A stretch of DNA of 64,000 nt from Gautieria morchelliformis. Lineage: Eukaryota; Basidiomycota; Agaricomycetes; Gomphales; Gomphaceae. Both the position numbers and the translations under genes were made by a program. The notes below the pieces were generated by a model. It made no database searches. It had not been told where the DNA came from and was given only the letters and a program-made list of their open reading frames with translations. Each line of letters starts with the position of its first letter. The first letter of the stretch is position 1. This document shows positions 19,818 to 31,719 of the stretch, piece by piece. Where the stretch lies: the NCBI GenBank assembly GCA_015179125.1, contig WHVA01000264.1, positions 62,001-126,000 on the forward strand, in the 5' to 3' direction.

Positions 19818-20924
19818 GTGAAAGCGATGGGAAAGAGGAAAGCGGGCCCATGCGCCGCGGGACCTAATAGACGCCAACAGCGCCTAATGGCTTCTAAGCC
19901 AACCACTACCATCATCCTCACGGATGATGACCTTCCTCGCCTCCGCAAGGAATGGATGGAAAGAATCACTGACCTAGTCAGTGGAATTCCATTAGAACTC
20001 CCGCCACTGCGGGAGATCAACCATGAGATCAACCTCATCGATCCCAACAAGCACACGCAGTATCGACTACCGAAATGCCCCGAACACTTCCGAGAGGAAC
20101 TGTCAGCAAAAATAGAACGATACACGACTGCAAAGTGGTGGATCCCGGCAGTAGTGCAGCAGGCAGTGCCCATGCTGTCTGTGCCGAAGAAGAACGGTAC
20201 GTTGAGAACCGTCTTCGATCTGTGCCAGCAGAACGAAAACATGGTGAAGGATGTCACGCCCTTCCCGGATCAGGATATCATACGCAGCGACATGGCTCTC
20301 TGCCAATATCGAACTAAACTCGATATGTCAGAAGCATACGAGCAGATCCGGATCCATCCGGATCACGTAGCAAAGACAGCCTTTGCCACGATCCTCGGCA
20401 CCTTCAGGAGCCAGGTGATACAGATGGGGGACTGTAATGCCCCATCAACATTCCAACGGCCGATGACAGCCATTTTCCGCGACTGCATAGGTCGCTTCGT
20501 CCATGTATACATGGATGACATCTTCATATTCTCGCTCTCAATACAAGAGCATGAAGAGCACCTCTACATCGTCTTTGACAGACTGAGAAAGAACCACCTC
20601 TTTCTGAGCAAGACAAAGGTGGACCTCTACTCCATCCGAATGGAGTGCCTTGGCCATATGATCGATGGCCGAGGGGTACATGCCGACGAGGATAAGATGC
20701 AATGCATCCGCGAGTGGCGCAGGCCACGGACGTTCAACGACGTCCAGCGTTTCCTTGGGCTCGTACAGTATCTGGCACACTACATGCCGGATGTTAGCGC
20801 ATATACCACCCCACTATCGGGCTGTGCGCGTAATAACCGTCCATTCGAATGGACACCACTGCTCGACAAATGCTGGCAAAGCATTAAGGCGTTGGCCTGT
20901 AAGGCCCCGATCCTGCTCCAGTAG
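19818..20924 (+). pseudogene. gypsy D reverse transcriptase
   Basis: RT palm and fingers are clear: VPKKNGTLRTVFD, YRTKLDMSEAYEQI, GNCNAPSTFQ-like (here GDCNAPSTFQ) and the catalytic YMDDI near residue 231. The thumb follows, then FLGLVQYLAHYMPD. The frame ends at TAG 20922-20924 because one base present in copy A (6145-6180 region) is missing, which breaks the link to RNase H. In a working element RT and RNase H would be one polyprotein. Confidence 0.88.
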
Positions 20925-20950
20925 ACGCAAGGTGCCCAGAGCCAATCTGG

Positions 20951-23049
20951 GTGATCACCGACGGATCAAAAGCCGGCGTCGGTGCGGTCTACGGCCAAGG
21001 TCCTGACTGGAAAACTTGTCGACCAGCCGGCTTCTTGTCAAAGAAGTTCAGCGTTGCTCAGCAACACTACCGGACTCACAAGCACGAGACGATCGCGGTG
21101 CTCGAGGCTCTCATGAAATGGGAGGACAAACTGCTGGGGCGAAGGTTCACCCTCGTCACAGACCACAAGGGACTCGAGTACTTCGAGACCCAAAAGAGCC
21201 TATCTGACCGACAGGTCAGATGGTGGGAGTTTCTATCCCGGTTCAATTTCAACACCGTTCATGTAGACGGTGTAGAGAACAAGGTAGCGGACTGCCTGTT
21301 GCGCTACTACGAGAGCGACACGAGTGATGACAATCACCCGGACCATGTCTTCATGAACGCGGATGCGCGTTTAGACCCGGACGGTGAGTTATTGCCCACC
21401 GACCGGTATGTCGAGCTGCGAACAGCGGCGACAAGACACTCTAAACGCCTCGCTGAGAAGACAGAGGCGAGAGTAACGGAAGCTGCCGCATTAAACGAGG
21501 GCTCACCAGAGCCCGCGAACGTCGCCGCGTCCAGCGACGACGACGATGATGTCAGAGCCATCGCCGCAGGGAATGACGGTGCACCCCTGTGCCGGATCGT
21601 CGAGCAAGGCATAGACCTGTCTAAGGTCCTACGAGATGCATACCACAGGGACACCATGTTCACAAACATCATGGTGCACCTGGACGCGCACCCGAGATTC
21701 GGGATCCGGGACGGGCTGATCTGGACTAGGGGAAGGAGGCTGATCGAAATTATCATCGATCGGGCACATCAGATAGTCGGCCACTAGGGCCATCTGAAGA
21801 CTTAGAACTACGTTCGAAGAGCATATTGGTGGCCGGGCATGAGCCCAGACATAGAAGCGTTCTGCACATCGTGCGCGAGGTGTCAGATGACGAAAACCGG
21901 GCCACAACGGCCCAAAGGCCTACTACACAGCCTACCCATTCCGGATAGGCCGTGGCAGTCGATTGGCATCGACTTCATGGGGCCCTGCCCAAGTCCAACG
22001 ACTGTGACTACCTGATGGTAGTCATCGACCGACTAACATCGCTCGTACACCTCGTGCCAACCACGACGAGCGTGTCAGCCAAGGGAGTAGCCTGGCTGTT
22101 TCTGAAAGAGGTCATCCGACTCCACGGAGTTCCCGACTCCATCGTCTCGGACAGAGACTTGAAGTTCACGTCGATCTTCTGGTGTGAACTACAGCGACTC
22201 ATGGGGACTAAGCTCCTCATGTCAACTGCCTTCCATCCCCAAACGGATGGAGCAACTGAGCGGGCAAACCGCTCGATCGGCCAGATATTGCGCGCGGTCG
22301 TCAGAGACAATCAGAAGGATTGGGCACTGAAATGCCCAATGGTTGAGGTTGCCCTCAACAGCAACGTCAGCGCGACCACAGGGTTCGCACCTTTTGAGCT
22401 GAACCATGGCTATATGCTGCGGATAGACCTCCCCATAGCCGTGGACACCCCGTTCAAGGGGGTAGCCCGGTTCGCACGTCAGGCAAAATGGAACCTGATG
22501 GCGGCACACGATGCAATCATAGAGCATCGAGTGACGCAAACGTTTCATGCAAATAAGAAACGTATGGCGAGCGACAGGTACGCGGCCAACGACTGCGTCT
22601 ACCTTTCGACACAAAACCTAACTCTCCCGAAAGGAAGAGCCAGAAAGCTAGTCCCACGGTACATCGGACCGTACCGCGTCGTCGAGGCTCACAATGACGC
22701 CTCGACGCTGACCCTCGATCTTCCCGACGAACTGAAAAGCCGTCGCATTTCACCGGTCTTCCATTCCAGCCTCGTGCGGCAATACGAGGCTAACAACGAC
22801 GAATTGTTCCCTCGTCGTGAGGCCAAGTCATTTTATGACTTCGGAGCAAATAATGACGAGGAGTGGCTCGTCGACGAGATTATCGCACATCGATGGATAA
22901 ACTCGACGGACCTGGAGTTCCAGGTCTGTTGGACCCTAGGCGACGTGACATGGGAACCCATGTCGTCCTGCAAGGACCTTGAAGCCCTAGATAGCTACCT
23001 AGAGCTTCGGGGGGTGGGCAAGCCACGCGACCTCCCCAGACGCCGCTAG
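20951..23049 (+). pseudogene. gypsy D RNase H, integrase, chromodomain
   Basis: Same domains as copy A 6145-8304. Damage against that copy: TAC to TAG at 21785-21787, TTG to TAG near 21806, and a 1-nt loss near 21982. The frame then re-opens (21952-23049) through the integrase core (SDRDLKF, TDGATERANRS) and the chromodomain to the stop at 23049. RNase H is intact at 20951-21300. Confidence 0.88.
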
Positions 23050-23192
23050 ACGCGTCTGTCACGTGCAGACCACGTGACGTGCCGGCCACGGCGCGGTTAA
23101 ATTTTCACCTCGGATCTTTCTGAGGGCGCATCGCTTCTTGGAAGCAACCACCACCATCATCTACCCACGAAGATGATGCCCCCAAAGATGGG

Positions 23193-25147
23193 ATGGACGT
23201 TGACCCATCAACGTCCACAACGCGAACAACGGCCCCGAGACAAGGGGCCGCTGACATTCTCTGTGCTCCGATAGACCAGGAGCACTGGATGATCGTGGGA
23301 TGGGAGGACGCCCTCGCCATCGTCCACCCGGATGATTGCGTAACGTGCGCGGACTACGCCACGCACCTTAGGGCCGCGACCGGCACCCGCAAGGTCAAGT
23401 TGCGGGATGAAGACATCGGCGATGCCGTCGATGCAGCTTGGGGATGGCTCCCAAGGGGCATCGCAAGTGACGCGCGAGAAGAGCCCCTCCGGGACGTCCA
23501 CGACCTCAAAAAAGAGGTCAAGGAGCTAGAACGCGCGGTCGAGGACCGCGACGACGCGCTCGTAACCGAGCGCGCCAGGATCAAGGAACTGGAGCAGCAG
23601 CTGAGTGCAGCCCAGCTCCAGGTTACCCTGGTCCACGCTGCCTCAAAAAGGCCGCGACATGACCCGGCCATGGACCCAGTGGCCGGGCCATCTTCACCTC
23701 GCGCGACGGCGCCGTTGCTGGCGCGCGCAACATCGGGGCTAGCGTCCCGATTGTCGGCGCCGACTCCAACCATGACAACGACGGAAGGGCAGAGCGCACC
23801 TTCCGACTCTGCGTACGGCGTACCAGATGGATGGGAGTCCGACTCATCCGTCTGGAAGACGTATGACCCCAAATGGGCACAGCGGCTGGCAGAGCAGCCA
23901 AAGAAAAAGCGCAAGAAATTGCGGGGCTCCCTCCACACCGTCAATGGGCTAGCCATTGCGAAGGAAAGCGCAATCAGCGCTTACCTAGCGGCGTCATCGT
24001 CGCACACCATCAACAACCCCGCCCTTCAGCGGCGGGTAGCACAGGTCGAGGCCCAGTACATCGGGCCTGGCGTGGCCCTACCTCCGCCGGCGGGGACAGT
24101 TCACCCTCCCTACCCAGGGGAGGGACTGATCATCCCACTCGGAGATCCACCGATCTCCGAGACGGGCCTCCTACCATGACCAGTAGGAAAGGCCCAACAG
24201 CATCGTACTCAATGGTACGACATCTGCCCGCTCGACGACCCACGCTTCGTCGAACTCATAGCGCGGGCAAAAGAAATGCCGCAGCTTGCGCGTACGCGCG
24301 AGATGATTGGCGTATTCAAACGCATCGAGCGCGAACAATGCGCTCGCAATCCCAAAAGGGATTGTCTCGTGATAGCGGGCGGTACCCTGCACGACATCGC
24401 GGCCATTCTAAAGGGTTGGATACACAACCCTGAAGGAATCCCCTCCGCCATCCGTGACAACGCGGATGGCACCTTCAACCTAGATGACATGGACGTCTGG
24501 ATGTGGTTGAAGGCCCTTGTGCCCCGGGTCAAAGGGGTCGCATCACCGCTCAGGGAGAGGCTACTCGACCTCTTCGGCTCGACGGACCAATGGTCGAGCC
24601 TCGTCGACGCCAGGGAAGTGCTGACGCCTCAGAGCACCACCCTGCGGCTCTCAATCACGGGCCCATTCCCTGTGGAGGGCTGAGCCGGCCCCAACATCCC
24701 ACTCGCGGAGATCGCAAGATGGTTGGCCTGCTACGCGGGAGTCACTCACAAGCGAGCGGTGCGCATTGAACATTACGTTCAGCGCAGCATCACCGGCACG
24801 GCATTCAGCGCCGCCGCCCGTGAGGGCCAACAGAAGGTCATTGAGACCAGCCGTGTGAGGGCCGCGGTGCCGCGACCCCTCACTCACGCTCAGCTCAACC
24901 AAGAGCTGGCGCGCTTCTGGCCCCCTCCTCAAACGGAGGACCCGGCCGTTGAGGCCATGCTCCGCGAGGACACGGGCCCCAGCACCCAAGCGGAGACTGT
25001 GGTGAGGCCGACCAGCCTCACCCAATCACCACCGATGACGCGGAGGTGCCCCCGGAGGAGTCACGTGCTCCTCCGGCCCCGTACGACGACGACGACGTCG
25101 TATCGGCCACTCTAGAGGACTCCCTCATGGACGACCTCTATGAGTAG
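23193..25147 (+). pseudogene. ORF3 of chromodomain gypsy, copy D
   Basis: Homologue of copy A ORF3, starting at a MDVDPSTSTT segment 144 nt after the pol stop. The coiled coil, KKKRKKLR basic patch, GWIHNPEG block and VWMWLKAL block are all kept. It is broken by TGA at 24177-24179 (CGG in A), TGA at 24681-24683 (CGA in A) and a net 7-nt loss near 24995. Each copy's stops fall where the other is open, so the ancestral gene was one uninterrupted frame of about 650 codons. Confidence 0.75.
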
Positions 25148-25183
25148 TAGTTAACCCCTATAGTTATCTATAGAGGGGGAGGG

Positions 25184-25396
25184 TGTAAATAACCCGTGTA
25201 TCTACATGTACATTAGTTATTACATAATCGCAGTGGGCCCCTTAGGGACCCACTGTATAGTTTATGCGTGGGAACCGACCAGCGGTTCCCATCGCATCTT
25301 ACCCTTACACTGTCACTACGTAGCATCAGAATACCACACATTGGTCAAGTTCTGTCGTGCTCTTGTGACCTGAGGCTTAAGATAGATATCTTTACA
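25184..25396 (+). repeat. gypsy D 3' LTR
   Basis: 213-bp partner of the 5' LTR, preceded by the purine tract AGAGGGGGAGGG and followed by the target duplication TGTTC. Confidence 0.93.
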
Positions 25397-27292
25397 TGTT
25401 CTCAGGAGAGGTATATGGTGCAGTGACGAGGTGTTGAATGCCATGGTCATGGAGGTACCTTTCATAGAGCTTAGAAGTATACTCTCCTCCATTGTCCGTA
25501 ATAAATTTTCTTATGGAGCGGTTAGATTGGCGTTCGACGAGAGTTCGCCATTCAGTAAACGCGGCAAGCGCATCACTTTTTCTGGCAAGGAGATATGTCC
25601 AGGTGTGTCTGGAATGGTCATCTACAAAGTTAAGGGCGTACAATTTACCGCTGGCGGGTACATCCTCAGGCCCGGTGATATCTGAAAAGACAACATCAAG
25701 AATGCCCTCTGCCCTCTTTCCTTCACGTATCTTTGGTACAGGTGTTTTGGCCTGTTTCCCGAGGATACAGTGATCGCAAATTGGCGGAACCGAGGAAAGG
25801 TCGGTGGGCATACCTGTGGCCATACTCTTCTTTGCCATAGTAATGATAGACTGATAATTCACGTGGCCAAGTCGCTTGTGCCATGTTTTGAGGCTAGCTG
25901 GGGCTCTCGCAAGGTTAGCATAGGCTTGAGCGGAGGATGTGGTGGGAACATAGTATAAGCCCCCAGATGCTCTTGTCCCTCTAAGCATTTCCTTCTTTTG
26001 CTGGTCATAGACATGGCACTGGTCTTTGGAGAAGATCTAGAGGTAATCGTCGTCATCCGCGAGTTTGCCTACCGATATGAGCCTGATAGTGGCATCTGGT
26101 ACATAGAGGACGTTGCGGAGGGTGAGGGATTTCCCGCTCAGCGTGATCATAGAGACATCTCCCATACCGATGGCTTCCGCAATCGGCCCGCTCATCCCTT
26201 TGATGGGACAAGGTGCAATTGGTGCAATTCTGGTGAAGTCATGTTTGCAGGGAGTGCAGTGGATAGATGCGCCAGAGTCTAGGAAACGAGGGATGGTATC
26301 CATCGACATAAACGTTTGATCTGGTTGTCCCATGCTATGCTTATGCACCAACCAATCAATACTACACACAGGGTCGCTTTTGTCCATGCACACAAATGAC
26401 CAGTCATTGTCATGGAAGTGATCACTTGGCTGGTAAAATGATATCGGACGTGAGGTCGGCGCAGTTTTTATGGCAATGTTGGCAGATTCAGACTTATGCT
26501 CCCCCACGACATTGGCATCGGTAGCAGCGGCAAGGGCAGCATCTTTCTCCTTTTTTTGCACGGGCTCACGGGCCGCCACTCATCACCCCCACCGGGATGC
26601 CAGCACTTCTCTTTCGTGTGGCCGGGTTTGCTGCAGTTAGCGCAAATAGCTCTGGGCAGCTTCTTCGAGGAAATGGCAGCTAAGGCTTCTTCCGCAGCGA
26701 CAGCCTGGTTTGCATGGCAGAATTTAGAGGCATCGAAGCGCAGGTGTGCCTTGAGGCCGTCAAAGGAAATGCCGTCTTTGGTGGAGGTAAGAATACCCTC
26801 GAGCTGTTCGTGGATGGGAGTGAAGAATTCATGAGAGAGGGCATTGATGCAGATCATAATCATCCAATCATCCTCCTTGATGGGCCCCACGGCGAACATG
26901 TCCTTCATCGTGTGTTCAAGGGCGAGGAGTGTGAAATCGATGTTGACGCCAGGGACGAAGCAAGTAGAGAGAGCGCGTTTCAGCAGAGACACTTGGTGCA
27001 TCGGACCAAGCGTAGAGAAGGAGTCATGGATCTTCTTCCACGCGTCAGCGGCGGTGGTGCAATCAGTGATGACATGGTGCAGTGAAGAGTCCATCATGAG
27101 CTGGATAGTAAAGATAAGTGTGGTGTTCTTCGCAGTCCAAAGCGCTTTCTCAGACGGGTGCGTGTCAGGAGGAGGGATCAAAGAGGGGTTGTTCTTGTCA
27201 ATGTATTTCCAGAGACCACTTGTAGCGAGGAGGGCCTTCGCTTCACTAGCCCACGAGGTGTAGTTCTCACCGCCCAAGAGGAGCTTAGACAT
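25397..27292 (-). pseudogene. copia F gag, protease, integrase N-terminal part
   Basis: Gag begins MSKLLLGGENYTSWASEA at 27292 and runs to about 26468, with the zinc knuckle CANCSKPGHTKEKC near 26640. After a frameshift, protease lies in 26579-26037 (FLDSGASIHCTP near 26280). GAG-pre-integrase (HKRLGHVNYQ, CDHCILGKQ) and the integrase core (FSDITGPE, TDNGGEYTS) lie in 25988-25397. It is cut at SPEN by gypsy D. Confidence 0.87.
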
Positions 27293-27469
27293 CTTCGGTC
27301 TAGCCCAGTTCTTGGGATAAAAGAGGTGATCGACGAGGTCATGATGGGGTTAGGAAAAAAAAAACCGAGTGTATGTGTCGGTGACAAGAAGTACTTCAAA
27401 TTCTCTCAGGATATCTGCACAAAGGATGCTTCACAGGAGTATTAGTAGTGCAGCGGTTGGCCCATAACC

Positions 27470-27736
27470 TATTGGAGCTGTACTACTGTGAGCTCAGACA
27501 TTCAGAGGTGCGTGAACGGCTGTATTATTACCTGTACTACTGTGAGCTGTAGTACAGGTGATGGTGTGTAAGTGAGAAGAGTAGTAGGCGAGTGAGTAGG
27601 ATGATTCTTACCTCAGACGTTCAGAGGTGCGTGAACGGCTGAGGAAAGGTGTGAATATTGGGGTTTGAATGGGAAGTACTAACACGTCAGTGGGTCCATG
27701 TAGACACGTATGGTATATGACATCGATACTCCAACA
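27470..27736 (-). repeat. copia F 5' LTR and primer site
   Basis: 267-bp LTR with an 8-bp insertion relative to the other. Directly next to it on the - strand (27469-27459) is GGTTATGGGCC, complementary to the initiator tRNA-Met anticodon arm. This is the same half-tRNA priming signature as in copia C, although the two elements' LTRs are unrelated. Confidence 0.88.
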
Positions 27737-27741
27737 GTTTC

Positions 27742-28834
27742 AGCAGGCATGGGCCAACAAAGATCAAAGATCACCATATGCTGGAGATCCGGGAACTAGG
27801 GCCAGTAAATCCCATGACTGGAAAGCAGAAAGTGCAGGAGGATGACAAGGAGAACGACAGGGCTCCTTGTGACCCATGTGAGGCCAGGGGCCTCAAGTGC
27901 ATTTGGTCTGGTAATCTGTGGGAGACATCCTGCGAATGGTGCTGGGATAAGAGGAAGCACTGCAAGGTGGATGGGTGTTCCACGAGGGTCGAACGTGGAA
28001 AAGACGGCAAGTTGCCATGAGCAGCTTAGGGATTCCAAGGGCTAAGCCAGGGCGGAGTGGAGCCAGAAAAGGAGCAGAAGCATTTCTGGTGACTGGAATA
28101 TTTGATGCAGCAGTACTTAACCGCTACACCATGGCATTGCCACTGTTGGACATCGCAGGCTCTATGCAGACAATGAGGGACCAGCAGGGGGAAATCCAAG
28201 ACATTTTGGCCGATAATGTTGCCATCCAGCAGAACATGGTCCTCACACTACAGAACCAGCTGTGCATGATGTTGACCATGTTGGAGCAGTTGTTGTGGGA
28301 AATGTGGTGGTGGAACAATTTGGTGAGGGCTAGAATGGGAGCAGAATTGCAGAAGGTGGGTTTCATGGCAGAGGTGGGTCCTAGCATGAGGGGGAAAAGG
28401 GTTGTGGCATAGGGATCTGGAGTCAGAGACATGCCCACATCTTAGCCAATCTGGCATCTGACCCTGTAGCCTGCTGGCATCTTGGCAATAGTTCTGACCT
28501 AAGATGGATGCAAACCGACGATGGCTTTCTATGCCATGACAGCTGCATATATATTCCCAAAGCTGATGATCTCCGGCTCCAAGTACTCCAGTACAAACAT
28601 GACCATGTACTCTTGGGACATTTCAGCCAAAATAAGAGCCTTGCCCTGATCCGCCAGGAATATACCTTGCCTGCAATTTGGTCTTTCATCATTGACTTCT
28701 GCAAGTCTTGCACTATTTGCTCCTGTTTGAAGTCTCAGTGTCACCGGCCTTATGGCACCCTCAAGCAGCTCCCGATACCTGAGCAGCCTTGGAATTCAAT
28801 CTCCATGGATTTCATTTAGGAGCTGCTGGTGTCC
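27742..28834 (+). pseudogene. Gypsy E ORF1 3' part joined to an integrase fragment
   Basis: Continues ORF1 after copia F. It carries a Zn2Cys6-like cluster (CDPCEARGLKC ... CEWCWDKRKHC, about 27869-27963) and a C-terminal block (YTMALPLLDIAGS ... LQNQ) ending at 28412, parallel to family B 40375-41061. Directly after it (28441-28834) comes a gypsy integrase zinc domain (LRLQVLQYKHDH, CKSCTICSCLK, QPWNSISMDFI) that ends in a stop. Everything between ORF1 and integrase has been deleted, so E is a short remnant. Confidence 0.75.
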
Positions 28835-29166
28835 TTGTGTTTCACGGCAATCCAGACAAAAGGCATTGAAGGCCAACTCGCGAAGCATTTTGTAGATACG
28901 AAATAGTAGTCAGTGAGGATGTGGCTGGGGACCTATGGATTACCAGCATATAGGATAACTGTGGAGATATCAAGGAAGAGACCACTTATAAACGCAGGGC
29001 TTCGAGCCCATACTCGGGAAGTTTTTTTCTACAGGCATTTGTGCGGCGTATGTATTATGCCTATATAACCTTAAACGTGCACCCGGCACCAGGCTACTGG
29101 AGCACTTGACTTGTGTCTAATCACAAGTCGTACGTGCGCATAGCACTCGACTGGCGAGACAAGACA
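28835..29166. other. Intergenic, nothing recognised
   Basis: No coding or repeat signal seen. It separates the gypsy E remnant from the 3' end of the pectin methylesterase gene. Confidence 0.5.
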
Positions 29167-30976
29167 TTACATATAGCTGGTATCCACCCACGTGCCGTAA
29201 TTAGAGCCTGGAGTTCGTATCATTTTCAGGATCGTCAACGGCAATGATAAGATAACGTAAGTACCTAAAATGTTCGCGATACCGAAGCCAGTATCTGAGG
29301 ACAATTTCGTGGCAAAAGAAGCCCGCGACCCCGAAGCTCCTGGGCCTTGACAGCAAATAATTAGATGTATGGATAATTTCCCGGTTTTCATGGCTAACCG
29401 CTGTTACCATATTCCCCAAAAAGGACATGGGCTGTATTGGGCGTAGCGGTCGACCATTGTTTCCATCCTGCAGCATTGATGTGCGAGCCGAGATAGGAAT
29501 TAGAGAATACAACTCTTTTTTTTTTTTGTAAATAAAAATAAAAGAGGGGACATATTTACATACCTGGCGTATTCTAATATGACGAGTATTAGGAGGATCA
29601 CACGTGAAGCCGATCGTTCTTACCTTCCCAAGGACGCCCCAAATATACATGTCCTGGGCCACATTGATAGCTCACTTTCTATAAGCATCGTGCAGAACTC
29701 ACCACTTGTGCCGGAAGTAGCGTGTGAAGAAAGTACGATGCGTGAGTCGTTGATGACGACTGCATGGAGTGCGGGTTCGGGATAGATTCATAAGCCTTTT
29801 GCGACGCGTTTCCAGATATGAAGACGCTCACATATGCCATCGGTGGAGTTGCTTGGGCCATCAGCTGTGATACAACCTGGTCCAATAGACGCAATTGTGT
29901 TTTTATGGAAGAATGCATGTCCATGCTAAACGAGAGGTGCATAAATGGCTGACTGGAAGTGATGTTGCATTATTTGCGAATTCACCTGTCCAAAAATGAA
30001 ATCGACGGCCTAGACATTTATTTGTAAGCCTGCTTCTATTTCTCTTAAGACTTTTTTTGGCCTTACCCCTTCAATGTAGCACCTCCCACTGGTAATCGTC
30101 TTATGTCTCGTGCAAATTTACGCAGACCAGCACTCACTAGAACTGCACACCGGTCTCTGCGAGTACGGTGTCCTGTCACAAGCGTTTGGCCTGGAGAGAC
30201 ACTACAATAAGAACTGCCCGAACCTGATAGCTATAAAAGCGAACACCGTAGTATCCTTGATTGCTTCCACTGGCACACACAGCGAGAGCTTGTCCATTTT
30301 GGGGAGATCTCCCAAACTACTTCGAAAAACTAAGCGTTCCAGATTGTAGTCATCAGATGGTGATACGCACCGTGTTTTTTAGGTTGACATTGTATAAGTT
30401 GAAGTCAGCTTTATTCACGATCAGTGTCTGCAATTTACAATAACGTTAGTCACTAGGGATTCGTGAGGGAAATGTATAGCTGACAGCAGAAGCACAGTCG
30501 CTTCCTGCCTGACCAGCAGAAGCAGAATAAGTGACTGTCACAGAGTTTCTCACATAGCTGCTCGTATCGGTGGTATATCCGTAAATCTAGGGACGGAGGA
30601 TCGACAACAGATCAGAATGGGTCTTTTCCGGTAGTAGACGTACTGTTAGAGGCCCAGGCCGGGAGATAGTGACCTGCTCACGGTAAGTCCCTGAATTGAC
30701 ATACATATATAGTCAACGATAACATCGAGTAACTCGTATCTCACCAGGGTATATAAATATGCATCTGGAAGAGCTATCGTCAGGTAGAGAGTTTACTGCT
30801 GCTTGGATGGTTGTAAATTCTCCCGATGCTGCGTCGCGTGGCCTAACGACGATCGAGCCAGAAGGTGGATTGGTCCGAGAACCTCGCCTCATAAGATGGG
30901 GACTAGCGGAGACAATCGACGACCACACGAGAAAGGCAAGAAGCGACAAAAGAGCGTTGGAGTTAAGACAAAGCAT
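29167..30976 (-). CDS. Pectin methylesterase (CE8), 15 exons
   Basis: Secreted enzyme that removes methyl esters from pectin in plant cell walls. Exons (- strand order): 30976-30745, 30690-30644, 30586-30485, 30427-30371, 30316-30224, 30172-30138, 30088-30067, 30009-29986, 29925-29832, 29759-29703, 29653-29624, 29573-29564, 29514-29399, 29345-29265, 29207-29167. All 14 introns are GT-AG and all phases fit, giving 346 residues with no stop. A signal peptide is at 1-24 (LLSLLAFLVWSSIVSA). Family motifs appear in order: FTTIQAAV, IFIYPGTYREQV, GYYGVRFYSYQDTVLAETG, GAVDFIFGQ with the catalytic Asp, HGHAFFHKNTI, YLGRPWEEYARV with the substrate Arg, and a WVDTSYM end. Exon 12 is only 10 nt. The gene looks functional although transposons lie close by. 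Confidence 0.93.
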
Positions 30977-31719
30977 AGCAGGTATCGTAGTTGCAAGTAA
31001 TCGACAGATGAAACTTGAAGAGGGCCCGCCATAGTATATGTAGCGTTTACCAGGCTTCCAATCTCTCCCATTATTAAGGCATCACGCGAAATTTACTTCG
31101 GAAGGATAAGGTATGTGCCACGAATCCGGATAGCAGCTCGAGTGTATTGCTCTGGACCGACCTTAATCAGGGACACTTGTGACACGATGTGAGTACTCGG
31201 ATGTCTCGGTGATTCGGCCCATATTTTATCTGTAAAAGGTCATCCCTAGTGTAGAAAGCTACTGCATGTCACCACCTGTCACGGATCTGCCGTTGTGGTG
31301 ATCGAGTCGAATTAACGAGTCGAATCTTCAAGTTGCTGCGGTAGCTCCATATGCATTGCTTAGCAACACTTATATCTCGACCATGTGCCAGGTCTTTGTA
31401 TCCAGACGATCGACCGGGCGCCTATGCGGAAGGTGCCCGGGCTCACGACCGGTCACAGCACGGTCACAACTACTTATACAGGCCAGACTGTTAGGAGGTG
31501 GCGAACTCCGAGCTGCTCTGCGGGCTCGCACGAGCTGGCCGTGCCTAGCGAACCGCGGACGGATCACGAAGGCGAGGTGAGAGGTGAGCGTATGCTGGTC
31601 CCTCGCTGATTAGCTGCGTGAAAATCAAAGATTTAAGTAGATGCTTGAATTGTCAATACATATATACAAGTACAAAGAAACGTGAATTCGTCGTGTGCAA
31701 CTAATCTTCGTGACCTGCT
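30977..31719. other. Intergenic between divergent genes
   Basis: 743 bp between the start codons of the pectin methylesterase (- strand) and the dienelactone hydrolase (+ strand). It must hold both promoters. I see no clear gene, TATA box or repeat in it. Confidence 0.5.

Larger units (their letters stand above)
16344..25396 (+). mobile_element. Ty3/gypsy chromodomain element, copy D (complete but decayed)
   Basis: 213-bp LTRs at 16344-16556 and 25184-25396, with the 5-bp duplication TGTTC at 16339-16343 and 25397-25401. Order: LTR, ORF1, gag with zinc knuckle, protease, RT, RNase H, integrase, chromodomain, ORF3, polypurine tract (25171-25183), LTR. It is damaged by a gag frameshift, a stop before protease, a frameshift after RT, two stops and a frameshift in integrase, and two stops in ORF3. 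I do not recognise a standard TGG-type primer site after the 5' LTR. It inserted into copia F integrase. Confidence 0.95.
11107..27736 (-). mobile_element. Ty1/copia element F, decayed and interrupted by three inserts
   Basis: LTRs at 11107-11365 (259 bp) and 27470-27736 (267 bp) differ by an 8-bp indel and a few bases. The target duplication GTTTC is at 11102-11106 and 27737-27741. On the - strand the order is LTR, primer site, gag, protease, integrase, RT, RNase H, LTR, broken by gypsy D, LTR-like G2 and LTR-like G1. Its own sequence adds up to roughly 5 kb. It inserted into ORF1 of gypsy E. Several frameshifts in gag, integrase and RT make it inactive. Confidence 0.93.

Noticed and set aside
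29515-29563. A-run (on - strand) next to pectin methylesterase exon 13, suspected damage
   Set aside because: It is the intron 12 acceptor tract; AG at its end restores the exact conserved VVFSNSYLG frame.
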